64,000 nucleotides of DNA, taken from assembly GCA_026119935.1 (NCBI GenBank), contig JALRMH010000013.1, forward strand, positions 372,001 to 436,000, read 5' to 3'. The notes beneath the pieces are model-generated. The model worked only from the letters and a program-made list of their open reading frames with translations. It searched no databases and had not been told where the DNA came from. Source of the DNA: Endothia cerciana. Its lineage: Eukaryota; Ascomycota; Sordariomycetes; Diaporthales; Cryphonectriaceae. The stretch's first letter is position 1. Each line of letters opens with the position of its first letter. Shown here piece by piece: positions 43,795-55,400 of the stretch. A program made the position numbers and the translations under genes.

Positions 43795-45122
43795 ATGACG
43801 ACCAGCATCCTCGAGGAGCAGATCGGCTTGCGTCAGCTTGCCAGCGATACCTTTGCCGCCCGCTGGCACGAAGACTGGGCGGTCGGACCGAGTGAGTCGT
43901 CCTTGATTCTATGCAGTGTGCGCGGGACCACGTTCGCTCGCGCTTGGCTGAGAGCGTCTGCTTACCACCCCAGCTCTACTGGGCGGTTGCGTCGCCGCCA
44001 TCATTGAGCTTACAGCGGAGACGTATCTGCGAAACGACCCAGCACTGCTCAAGGTGAACCAACCCGACGTACTAAATCTACACGTCGAGTTTCTTCGCGT
44101 CTGTACGCACGATGATAGCACCATCAAAGTCGTTCCCCTGAAGATTGGTGGCACCGTGAGCACACTACAACTACAGCTACTGTAAGAAGATTCCGCATGG
44201 GCTCCCCTCCACCCCCTGCCCCGTCTTGACTTCCCACCTTGAAGACTCGGGAGACTTTATCCTGCCATTCTCTTTTATCCACGTCGTGGTTGCTTCCAAG
44301 CTTCACATAAGACCTTCGGGCCACTGACGCACGAACCTGCACAGACAGGATGACAAAGTGAAGGCCATCGCTCTCGCGATCTCGACAAATTTCGACAAAG
44401 CCTTGGGGCCGACCGTCTCCGCGTCCGAGTCCTGGAAGTTCTCACCGCCCCCCAAGCCCAGGCCGGACTTCGACGCTGTGCTTGCCCACAAGCCAGATCC
44501 TAACTGGGTCCCTGCCGGCTACGATGGGGAAATTCTGCCCATGACCGGCCGGCTGCTCGTCCTGGACCCTCGCGGCGGGTTCCCGGATAGTGGTGTCTGC
44601 GATGCTTGGAATGGCTTCCTGGGAGACGAGCGCATCAATGCTACTTACCTCGCCGTAATGACCGAGATCATGCCTTCGATGTCGGACACGCTCCTGCGGA
44701 ACGGTGGCCCGTACGACGCGCGTGTGTTCCAGGAGAGGGCAGAGCAGTGGGCTCAAAAACACCCTGGCGTGCCTCTGGTCATGAACGCCAACAGCATCGC
44801 CGAGGTGAGCCTGCTTCGCCCCTGGCCCGAAGACAGCCTGAGCGCCTCGTGAACTGACACCCTTCAGATGATGGAAGGAGCTACTATCAACACCACGGTG
44901 AGTCTGGACATCGAGTACAAACGTCGACTGCCGAGGAATGGCTTGCGCTTCACCTTCACTCGAGCCACAGCCAAGACATTGCTCGATGGCAGGATGGACG
45001 TCGACCTTACGATTTGTAATGAGGATATGGAAGTGGTCTGTCTCGCGCGACAGCTCATCCTGGCTCTTGGGGTGCAGAGGAAGTTCGGCGGCGAGAAGAC
45101 AGCATCAGACTCGAAACTTTAG
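43795..45122 (+). CDS. thioesterase-like (double hotdog) protein
   Basis: Probable acyl-thioester hydrolase or related hotdog enzyme. Four exons: 43795-43891, 43974-44155, 44349-44804 and 44868-45122. The introns have GTGAGT/GTGAGC donors and phases that fit, giving 329 aa. The N-terminal hotdog contains the helix after LLGGCVAAIIELTAETYL and then VLNLHVEFLRVC, the strand order of acyl-CoA thioesterases. The middle has WNGFLGDERINATYLAVMTE and the second hotdog ends TTVSLDIEYKRRLP and VCLARQLILALG. Placed between the MFS and membrane-protein genes of the cluster, it could edit or release acyl intermediates. It may instead be a general fungal thioesterase-like protein with no catalytic role. 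Confidence 0.7.
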
Positions 45123-45363
45123 ACGTCCAAATAATACATCTTGGTAGCCAAACAAACCGCCCCGGTAAAGGTATCTTGCCTACAAATACGTGCAAAATAT
45201 CAATACGGTATAGACACTTCCCGGAATACCATCTTAGGGGTATGGCTGTGCGGCCTCTCTTCTTTTGACAACGCTCCTATCCCCTCTTATACCAACCGTC
45301 CCGAGGTCGGATATCCTGGGCCTGCTTTGGACGGCAGAGCGTTCACCATGATGGTCCTGGTCC

Positions 45364-46622
45364 TCAGACTGCGTGTCCGTCATCCCACCCACCTGGCGAG
45401 GTTCGCCTCGATGTACTCTCGACCTGGAACGTCTCCTCCAGGCGGATAAAGCCTGCCGTATCATTGTCCTGGCTGTTACCGGACACACCCTTGCGGCCAG
45501 TGGTGATCGTAGCTGAGTGGATACCATAGGGCTTACCGATTGGGGAAAGGTCGTAAAGGCGTTTCGACGATGTCTTGCTCTTCCCGTAGCGTGACCTGAT
45601 GGTATCCCGGAGACCGGATTTATGGTAGATCGAGCGTGCAAGTGGCCGTGTGCCTGGCAAACATGAACACACAAAGTAGGCGCACGGTTCCATCGTAGTA
45701 TATATCATGGTCCAGACGCCCAGGTACGTCAAGTCCGCAGCAAAGTCTATCGTAAAGAATTCGACGAAGCGGATAAGCGAGCCGACAATTCCCCTGTACG
45801 TCAAAGTTATCAGTCAGCCTGCTGGTTTGGATCCCGGGGGGGGGGGGTGTACGGCGAACCAGGGGAGGTAGGACGTACAGGCATCCCGTCATGAACGTGA
45901 TGAATATACCAATTTTCCGAGGACGACTGATTTGTAGGCGATACAAGCTCGAGATAGGCAGAGCGATGAGGGCCACGTCGATGACCAGGTTAGGAACACT
46001 GACGTATTTAAAGCCGGCGACCGTGTCGCCACACCAACCACCCTTGATTGACTTGTCCCATTTGTAGGCGTACGGGTGGCAGAGCAGAAATTCGGCCAGG
46101 ATGCCGGAGCCAAGCCAGTGGAGTGCGCAGATCGTGAGGACGATCCACGTCAAGACCCGTACCTTTCTTTCGGTGAAAATCCGAAGATAAAGCATACACA
46201 TAGCGATCCTGGGTAGTGTGACCGCAGACATGTATATGATCTCATCTCCAGTCTGAATTTTCAGCCAGTTCACGACCGCCTCGGGGTTGGTCTCCTCCAA
46301 ATAAAGAATGTGGTGGCCACCACCTGCGATCCTGACCATCACTAAATAATGTGAGCCTCAGCCGCAGAGAATCGAGCGGGGTGACGAAGAAGCAAAAAGG
46401 CTGACCAATATCGCTGATGCAAAGTCCTGCAGAGGCAAGATACGCAAGTGGGTATATGGTCCAAATTTCCCAATGATTCTTCCCGGCGCAGAAGAATCGA
46501 GAAATATTAAAAAGGATGTACACAATGGTGATGATAACTAGCATCGAGATACCAGCACCCCAAAGCTTGCCGCCGATGTACTCATTCAGGTACTCCGGCG
46601 AAGTGGATGATGAGTCGGCCAT
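45364..46622 (-). CDS. rhodopsin-like fungal integral membrane protein
   Basis: Seven-helix membrane protein of the widespread fungal family often annotated as rhodopsin domain or PTH11-like; no lysine retinal site is implied. Three exons: 46622-46406, 46341-45879 and 45793-45364. The second intron (GTACGT...CAG, 85 nt) contains the poly-C run. The first has an unusual GTCAGC donor, but phases fit, giving 369 aa. Helices include SMLVIITIVYILFNI, IWTIYPLAYLASAGLCISDI, TWIVLTICALHWLGSGILAE and LVIDVALIALPISSLY, with the loop Cys in FLLCHPYAYKWD and GWCGDT. The C-terminal 110 residues are hydrophilic. Such genes recur in PKS clusters, with unclear roles (transport or sensing). Confidence 0.75.
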
Positions 46623-48173
46623 CGTATGATAATGGCGCAAAATGCCGAGTGCGTGCTAGCAAGTAAATCGAAAATTCAAGCAACATAGATGACTCTTAAA
46701 ACAAGTTCTCCCGAGAATGGGCTTGATTAGAAGGCTCCGCCGGTACGTGCCAGAAGGCTCCGGCCCAGAAACCTGGAGAGGCTTAGATATTACGACTTCA
46801 GCACCTCGTATGTGGCCCCCTGGTCTGCGGAGGAAGGCTGGGCATCCGCGCTGTCTGTCTGCCGGTCATGGGATTCGCTCCAGATGTGGTGGATGGTGAC
46901 GTTTTTGACAGCCAACCGAAGCAATATCACGCACTGGAAGGCTAGTCTGACTGCAGCTGACCGACAGGCCGTACCACACAAAATAGAGATTTGCAGGTTG
47001 CAGGGCAGAGGACGAATGTTGTGGCTGCGTGGGGGCTGAGAATCCTTGTTGAAATGGCAGAAGGTGTCCAAATAGCCGCCAAATGCTACCTCAACCTGAA
47101 GCTCCTACTTTCGCCGAAAGAACCGAAGACCCACAGTTATCCAATGAAGAGGCTTTCAGACGGACGGTGCCTGGTAGGACAACTGTTGCTATTTCACCTG
47201 GGCACAAGAAGTCGAAGCCTTGCCCAACATCCAGAACGCTCTCTTTTCACAACGTTGGAAAACTCCTATGCCCTTCGTCCTCAGCTGAGTTTATGTAACC
47301 TCATGCCCTGCCATCAGCCAGCCGAGGGAAACTTTTCACGTCAAGTCTAGGCTCATCAAGGATCTATCATTGGTCACATTTCAGCCCCCCACCCGAACCA
47401 TGCCTGGATGTGGCCGTCTCTATAGAAAGTAGGCTCGGCGTCAAGGGCTACGGCCTACGGGAACGCCCGTCTTGCCCAGAGGGCTGCAGCACATTTGGCT
47501 ACCCTTGGGAAGGTGAACCACTTCAGTAAGGATTTCAGGCCCCCTGGGGTGAGCCTATACGTATACCAGCTGCATAAGTACTTTGTGGGAATAGTTGCCT
47601 AAGTGCTTGTAGCTACATACACTTTGGTAAGAATGCAATGCAACATCTGTGGCCCTGGGCTGATTATTTCTAGCGTTCTGCAGCCCTTCAGCCAGTGTAG
47701 AAGCCGGTCGGCCCTCACTGGATGGTCGCTGAACGATGTGCGAGGCGCATGCAGATGATCCCCTCCCTCTCAAGGGGTTGTCTGACGAGAGATGTCAATC
47801 TGCGTTTGCCATTTGCGGGCTGACCACGGAGGCGTGTTCAGTGTGGACCCTCGTGATTGGGGTCCAGCTGACCTGATAAGGCTCCAGCTTAGGTCTTCCC
47901 AGGTCTTACAGGACCTGGCATACATACGGACGTACATACACGGGGCTCGGTGCCGGAGAGCTGTATAATGCAAGCGCAGGGGCATTGCTTGGAACCTGGC
48001 TTCGTGACCAGACTCTGGGTTCCTCGGGAATGCGAACCCGGCTTTTGCAAGGGAGCTAGCGAGCATCTGAATATCTCCATCCCGATGTATCACGCCTGAT
48101 GCATTGCAGTGTCCCATTTTCCAGACACAGATAGCTGTAGCAACGACTTTGTGCACTCAATCGGTTCTCCGGG
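46623..48173. promoter_or_regulatory. divergent intergenic region between membrane protein and FSH hydrolase
   Basis: 1.55 kb with only short, unrecognised frames. It should contain both promoters. It is the longest spacer in the cluster, so an unrecognised small gene cannot be excluded, but no transcription-factor domain (Zn2Cys6, bZIP, ankyrin) was seen. Confidence 0.4.
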
Positions 48174-49045
48174 ATGAAGTTCCTGTGCTTGCACGGCATA
48201 GGCACCAATAATCAGGTGGGTGGCTCTCCGCTCTTGTTCTCTGGGCATTTGAACATGTTAATTCTGACGCAGGCCGGCCGCACGTCAGATCTTCAAACTA
48301 CAGACTGGTAAGGCAGGCTGCGGCTTGGTGGTTCAGCGGAAAAGAGATCTTGTGTCAGTCCTGACCATTGCCTTGCAGCGGCTTTCCGATATGAGCTTGG
48401 TGATCAGCACACATATGAGTTTGTCCAAGGAATAGTGCCTTGGCAGTTGCCGCAAGGTATGTGCTCTCTGAGCTTTGAGACCTCGCAGTCACCGCTAAGA
48501 CAAGGTCAGAATTGGCGACACTCTCAAGTCCCTCAGATCAGCACTATTCTTATCACGACAATAAGTCCAATCAGAGCTTCATCGCCGCTTTGGATAGTCT
48601 CGAGGCTTATGTCGAAGCTGAAGGCCCCTTCGACGGTGTCATGGCCTACTCTCAGGGTGCAGGTCTTGCTGCCATGCTGCTGGTGCGGCGACAATATCTT
48701 CACCCGGATAAAACACCTCTCTTTCGATGTGCCATCCTGTTCTCGCCCGGCCACGTCTTCGACCCGTTGGCTTACCTGGAAACCGGAGAGGTAAAAGTGT
48801 TGGACCACATTCCGGCAGGCATGTCGGCTCTCTCACTTCCTGTCGTGATCATCTATGGTGAGGAGGATGAACTGGGGGACGGGTGTTCTCAGCTTGCGGC
48901 TCTTTGCGATCCTGATCTCCTGTCGGTCTATGTGCATGAAGGGGGGCATGAAGTTCCCGGTCTAGGGGCTAAAAATGGTCTTCCTGGGGCAGTCAAAATG
49001 GCGCGCAGGGGGATTATCCGAGCTGAGCTTGCGGCTGTTGCTTGA
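48174..49045 (+). CDS. FSH1-family serine hydrolase, candidate HR-PKS product-release enzyme
   Basis: Alpha/beta hydrolase of the FSH1 family. Relatives such as LovG hydrolyse the thioester of a finished HR-PKS chain. Four exons: 48174-48215, 48289-48307 (19 nt), 48379-48456 and 48510-49045; 224 aa. The start MKFLCLHGIGTNNQ and the join to IFKLQTAAFRYELGDQHTYE fit the family only if the 19-nt exon is used and the acceptors CGTCAG and GGTCAG are chosen. The nucleophile is Ser in AYSQGAGLAA (about residue 93), Asp in YGEEDELG (about 165) and His in HEGGHEVPG (about 192). It ends 210 bases from the convergent P450 gene. The adjacent HR-PKS lacks a thioesterase domain, which makes the release role likely. 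Confidence 0.85.
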
Positions 49046-49254
49046 GAATGAAATGCCTGTACTGTGCGCGCATGAACGCTGACCTAAAAATTCTTGGTAT
49101 TTGCCAATGCGGTGCCCAAAATTCATGTGGAATTTTGCGCATAGGCTGTGAGAGGGTGGCAGTCTGAGCAGTGGTAAATTAAATTCACAATCTGCGAGTT
49201 GAAGCAACTTATATATGGTGCATGTCGTGATGGGGGATGGCTTTCAGGTTGCGG

Positions 49255-51021
49255 CTACAGCCTCTTCCTGAACTGCACCTCAGGCCCTTCACGGAGCGAG
49301 ATGAAAGCATCGTAGAGTATCATCTGACGCGGGTCTCTCTCCCCCCAACCAAGGCTCGGGCTGCCAGCGCCTAACGTAGATCCTGGAGCCCTTCGTATGT
49401 CCAAGCGATGAAGAGTACGAGCCACTGTGATCATCATCTCCGCCATAGCCACGTGTCGCCCAATGCAGCTACCGGGTCCGGCTGCGAATGGGTGAAAGTT
49501 CTGCTTCAGACGCGCCACAGATTCCTTGCTGACACCGGCGGATGGATCTTCGACCCATCGCTCAGGCCGGTACACCCCAGGATCTTCGTAGATCAGTTCA
49601 TCACGCGTCATTACCCAAGGGACTGTGGCGACGATTGTTCCCCCTGGATAATAATTTCCGTGAATTCGGATGCCGCCCGGGAGCACTTCGCGCGGTAAAT
49701 CGCAGGGCCCGGACGGGGCAAACCGCATACCTTCATCAATGCAAGCCCTCAGGTACCTGCAACCCAGAAGCTTGGGCCCGTAAACGATATCCTCGGGCGT
49801 GTCGAATGTTGTACGAATCTCATCCACCAGCTTTTGGCATCGAGAAGGGTCTCCGGTGAGGCAAAAGAACACCCCTGACAGGCTGATGGATGTCGTGTCC
49901 GATCCCGCAATGATCATGAGGCTGGATTCAGATTTCAAGTCGAACTCGTTGTAAGCTGGGAGGCCAGTATCAGGGTCTCGCGCTTCGCGCAGGAAGTAGA
50001 ATATATCTTGGCGTCGCTCAACTTCGGGCTTCTCCGCCTGTTCCTTGTGCAAGGCAGTGCGCTCGGCGAGAGTCTCATTTGTGAACCGATTGAATTTCCG
50101 CACTGATGGGGGTGCGATGAATCCGAAGAGCCAGTCAAGTCCACGGGGCTTGATCCAAAGTAGAAAATCCAGGAAAGGAGACCTGCAAAGCTTCAATGAT
50201 GGGATTTAGCAGTTGGGCGTTATCCCTTGTCAATGTTTCACCAGAACTTACCGGGTAATAAAACTTCATATAGCCAGCAATACTTTCCGGAACAACCTTC
50301 AGGGGGTTGTTCCCAGGTTCTTTGATATCAAAAGATCGGCCAAATGCGAGGTCGCCCATGATATCGAAAGTCAAAGCGTCCAGTCTCTTGCTAAAGTCCA
50401 TGGGGGCTGACCATTCCGTTGAACCATCATTTTCGTCCATCATGATCTGATTCCAGCGGTCAACATGCCTGATGATAAAAGTCGTAGCTGAGCGCAAGGA
50501 CTTTTCGGTAAATGCAAGGTTGAGGAGTTTGCGCTTTAAAGCGTGTTCAGCGACGTCAATGGTGTTGAGCGTGTTGCCTTCGTGAAGTTTTCGTCGAAGG
50601 GCCGTATAGAAAGGGCTCCGTCGCACATTGGCTTTCATACTATAGATATCGCTATAGGCCTCCGGGCTGCGGAACAATACCGTGTTTGGCTCTGGGCGGA
50701 TTCTGTCGCCGTAGACTTGGAACTGTTGCCAAAGCCAGATGTGCCTTTTGCCTGTAGTTGCATAATACCAGGACGGAACTCCGCTGGCTCGTGCCCAAAA
50801 TGGCCCTGGAATATCTCTCAGAGGATGGAAAAACACATTGTAGACCGCCTTTGCAAAGAACTACTCAAAATTGTTGCAATTAGCCAGAATCCAGGGCTCC
50901 TTTTGGCTGACCACTGCAGGTGGTAAGATTTAGCGGTATCACGAACCAGAAAGATGACGAGGAGAGAAGGCCAAACGAAAACCTTCCATAACTGCCAAGT
51001 CTGAAAGGACACGCCCGACAT
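49255..51021 (-). CDS. cytochrome P450 monooxygenase
   Basis: ER-anchored haem monooxygenase, probably a tailoring enzyme for the PKS product. Three exons: 51021-50947, 50848-50252 and 50190-49255; introns have GTTCGT and GTAAGT donors; 535 aa. The first exon encodes the N-terminal anchor (VWPSLLVIFL), joined to AVYNVFFHPLRDIPGPFWAR, the usual proline-rich hinge. I-helix AGSDTTS is at about residue 318, ExxR as EGMR at about 374, and PERW follows. Haem loop FHPFAAGPGSCIGR has the Cys at about 464. All signature residues are present. It is divergent from the PKS across 1.4 kb and convergent with the FSH hydrolase. Confidence 0.9.
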
Positions 51022-52443
51022 GATAGAAGACCGATCGAGTATTGATACGACTGAGCGCTTTGGAAATAATGGAGCACTTGATACGGCAGATAGACGTGGC
51101 ACTGGCCAACTTTGTCAATAGGACTCATTCGAGGCGGGCAGGTCTTTATCGGGGTAACAATCTTGTTTCGCCTTTCATCCCGGAGACCAGAGAGGAGCAA
51201 CAAAAGTCCCCCCGCTAGAACGTATGACAGATGGTCTGATCTAGATGGTCCGATTGGGCAGTGATCAAATTGTGGTGTCCGCGTGGCTGTCAGCCGAACG
51301 CAGAGACACACAACAGGGGGTGGGCTTCCATTCCGTAATTACACGTGAGGAAGTTCGATCGGGACGAGACATACATCTCTTTCATGGGGGGGGAGGCCGT
51401 TGATTGTGCGCAAATTAGCCCCGTCCAATCTTGCCAAGATAGGACATGCAACTGGGTCATACGTTGGGCGTAATGTCTATCCACCAAAGTCTCGGCATTG
51501 CTGACCACCCTCGATGTACATGCATGGGTCCTTTCACATCGTTCCTCCTGCAGGCCGCGTACGCAGGACGCCCAACCAGTTGCCAACTTGATAATGCTCT
51601 GATAGGTCTTCAATGCAGGTAATCCTGAGTTAGGACTGCGTCAACCAGTCATTGCCTGCGCGTAAGCAGATCCGGTACGTGTATTGCATATTGGGCAAAT
51701 GCGTTCCCGTTGGTCCGTTCGGATGCTACTAGCCTTTCACAATACAGCATCGAACGAAAGACAGCTGCTGCCTTGAAGAGCCATTGATCTTCACAAGGCC
51801 CACAGGCCCACCCCTCTCCGCACGAAAGGTTCTGCGGATGCCAGAAGACCCATCCCATCACCTAGGAGATCTGACCGAGACGTGATAAGAAGTATTGTCC
51901 ACCAAGGCCGGTGGCCGGTTGGTGGGGACAGGGAGCGGTGTCCCCCACATTGGCAGCTACGGTAGATGGCTATATGCTGGATTGACACAATTCTGGGGTA
52001 CACCAGGTTTTTGTACTCCTTTGTACCGTCGTCACGAGCTGCGCAAGGCACCAGGCAGCAAGTGTGCTGCGCAAGCGGCGGCTCGAGCCGGAAACTGAAT
52101 TCTGACGCATCCTTCGGGGCCTCTAGACTGGCGAACAGCTTCACTCTCGTTCACTGGCTGGCGCTCAGGTTACATTGATCCACTCCATCAAGCAGATAGA
52201 CCAAGGCTGAGATATGCCATGTACCAGGCGCCGCTTCTAATAGCTTGATCTGCGTGACATGGCACTCTCGAGACAGGAGCCAGCAGACTCGAATCTGCCC
52301 CTTGTGCTCCCAATTATTAGTTTTTGAACATAGAAGACTTGATCCAGGCCCATTGTCCCTCAATGACGCGCTTAGATCTCCGACCCTGCTCCGCATCCAT
52401 ATCTGGTGTTCTTACTTGCCTCGATCAGAACACTTGAGCGGAG
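51022..52443. promoter_or_regulatory. divergent promoter region, P450 / HR-PKS
   Basis: 1.4 kb between the P450 and PKS start codons. No coding sequence is recognised in either strand. It has poly-G near 51387 and several short repeats but no clear TATA element close to either start. Shared control of both genes is an inference from the arrangement. Confidence 0.5.
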
Positions 52444-55400
52444 ATGGCCAAAATGGAGCCAATTGCCATCATTGGCATGTCTTTCAAGTTCCCCGGAGGT
52501 GCAGAGACGAGCGAGGAATTCTGGAAGCTGCTTGTAGAAAAGCGCAATGTCGCCAGCAAGGTGCCTGAAGGTCGGTTCAATGTTGATGCGTTCTGGCATC
52601 CGGACAGCAGCAAGCAGAACATTGTAGGTAGACCCCCTAGAAATCGAGGAATCGGTCGTTGAAATCCGCAGGTCAACGCAAGGGAGGCGCACTTTCTCGC
52701 CAGTGACCCGAGAAACTTCGACGCTGGTTTCTTCTCCACGGCTCCCCATGAAGTCGTCTCTATGGACCCGCAGCATCGCGGACTCATGGAGACGACGTAC
52801 CATGCTTTCGAGAACGCGGGGCTGCGCATGAAGGACGTAGCCGGAAGTAGGACCTCTGTTCACGTCGGCTGTTTCACAAGCGACTTTGCGTCGATGCAGT
52901 CGAGGGACATGCAAAACATTCCCAAGTATAATTCTCTGGGTACCGCCGGCTCCATGCTGGCGAACCGCATCAGCTGGTTCTACGATCTTCGTGGAGAGAG
53001 CATGTTCATTGACACCGCGTGCTCGAGCAGCATGGTCGCCATGGCTCTAGGCTGCCAAGGACTAACGTCTGGAGAGGCCGAGGTTGCCGTTGTTGGTGGC
53101 TCCAATCTCATCCTAATTCCCGAATTCGGCATCTCTCTGAGCAATATGAGCATGCTTTCAGCATCGGGTCGCTGTCACAGCTTTGATGCTAAAGGCGATG
53201 GATACGGACGGTAGGTGACTTCCCTTCCGCAGCCCGAGTTTTCCCCCTCTTCCATTTCCACTTGCTTGTGTACTGCGAAATTTGGGGGGCGCTATGGTTT
53301 CTGATACACCTGCGGGACTTGGGACTTGCACATGAGGCATGAAAAGTTCTGACTTACAAAAAATGGTGCAGCGGAGAAGGCTTCGCTACCCTGATCCTGA
53401 AGCCTTTATCGAAGGCAATTGCGGATGGCAATCCCATCCGAGCTCTGGTCCGGTCTATTGGCATGAATCAGGACGGCTACACAGGCAGCGGCATCACTCA
53501 GCCAAGCAAGGACATGCAGGTACAGCTCATACGTGAGACATACAAGAAGGCAGGCATAGACATGAAGCACACGCGCTTCTTCGAGGCTCACGGGACCGGT
53601 ACCCCCGTAGGCGACCCCATCGAGGCCAGAGCTATAGGGGAAGCCTTCTTCCATTCTCGATCCAGAGAGGACCCGATCTATGTGTGAGTTCAAGCTCGGC
53701 CCTCTCAAGCCCAGGGCACTCACTAATGACGAGCCCAAACAGAGGCGCTGTCAAATCAAACGTGGGACACCTCGAGGGCAGCAGCGGACTGGCTGGCGTG
53801 GTGAAGACCATTTTGGCTCTGGAAAGGGCCGTCATTCCTCCCAACTCAAACTTCGAAACCCTCAATCCCCAGATTGATGCCGAATTCTTCAATCTCAGAT
53901 TTCCCACCGAATGCATTCCGTGGCCTGGCAGCCCGGACCGTGTTAGGAGGGCGTCTGTCAACTCATTCGGATTCGGCGTACGTACAATTTCATGCTTTCC
54001 CTAACCTTTCTACGCAAGATGGGGCTGCTTTCATGCATGGCGGAAGCTATCTCGGGAGACATTTGCATTTTTCTGTGCTCCAGGGGTGCACCTCAGATTT
54101 TCTTCTATGGTGCGATCTATGACGCGGAAGAACAGATGTTGACGTGAAATTATCACAGGGTTCCAACTCCCATGTCATCCTGGAAGCAGCTGATGGCTTC
54201 CTTGAAAGTCTGGGGCACCGCATACGCTCTCGACTACTCTACAGCCAGCCTAAGCAACAGCTGTTACCGACTCATTGCGAGGAACGCCACGGGTGCCGAG
54301 CTGTCGGCAAAGCCATCGTCAATGGAGCTGCTGTCAACGAAGCTGCTGTCAACGAAGCTGCTGTCAACGAAGCTGCTGTCAACGAAGCTGCTGTCAACGG
54401 AGTTCTCAGCGACACATGTACCGCCAACGGCCCCAAGATCAATGGCTTCACTGGCGAGGAACCTGCCGTCAATGGCTCTACCGCTCGCGATGGTATCCAG
54501 GGTACCAGCGGAGACTTGGAAACGACCAGCGTGCACACGCAAGGTTGCGTGAATGAGCGCCTGCAGACAGCCTCCAAGCCCAGACTGCTAATTCTCTCCG
54601 CCTCCGATGAAGATGGGGTCCTGAGGCAGGCTCGTGATCTTCGGGCTTTCCTAGGCCGCGCACGTCCAAGCCAGCACCACGACGAGACACTTCAAGACAT
54701 CAGTTATACTCTGAACACACGCCGCACAATGCTAGATTGGAAGTCATACAGCGTCTTGACATCTCTTGCCGGGATTTCCGATCTAGAAGCCTCCCTCTCA
54801 GTCCCTTTCCGCAAACCTTCCGAAGGTACGGCGCGCCTTGGGTTGGTTTTCACTGGTCAAGGAGCGCAGTGGCCCAGAATGGGCTACGAACTACTCGGAT
54901 GGCCGGTCTTCAGAGCCAGCTTAGAGCGTACTCAGGAGATCTTAAACACCTTGGGTTGCACATGGTCCCTCCTTGGTAAGTCTACACGGTTCCATTCATA
55001 CATCACTACGTCAACGTCCCGGGAGCGATGTCATATTTAGGCAAGCACCTGAGCCCTGGTGGAAGTTGGATATTTGCTGTGGGGTCGTCTCGTTGTCAAA
55101 ACGAGACAATTTTCATTGCCTGCCGATTGTCACTTTCAGACCTTGAGAGACCCAGAGATACTAACCGGTGACCACCCTGGTGAAGATGAGCTTGCCGCCA
55201 GCGGCGCCGCCAGCCATCTACAGGATCCGGAGCTTAGCCAAGCTATAACCACTGCCATCCAGCTTGCGCTGGTGGATCTCCTCCGTTTCCTTGAGGTGAA
55301 GCCCCACGTCGCCATTGGCCATTCATCCGGAGAAATTGCTGCGGCTTACTGTGCCGGCTTCCTATGCCAGGAGTCCGCCCTGCGGGCCTCATACTTCAGA

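Noticed and set aside
46717..48156. Search for a cluster transcription factor in the longest spacer
   Set aside because: No Zn2Cys6 cysteine pattern (CxxCxxxxxxC), bZIP or HLH-like sequence was seen in any frame.
51290..52178. Small frames on both strands between the P450 and PKS genes
   Set aside because: None has a domain or consistent splice signals; the interval is better read as a divergent promoter region.
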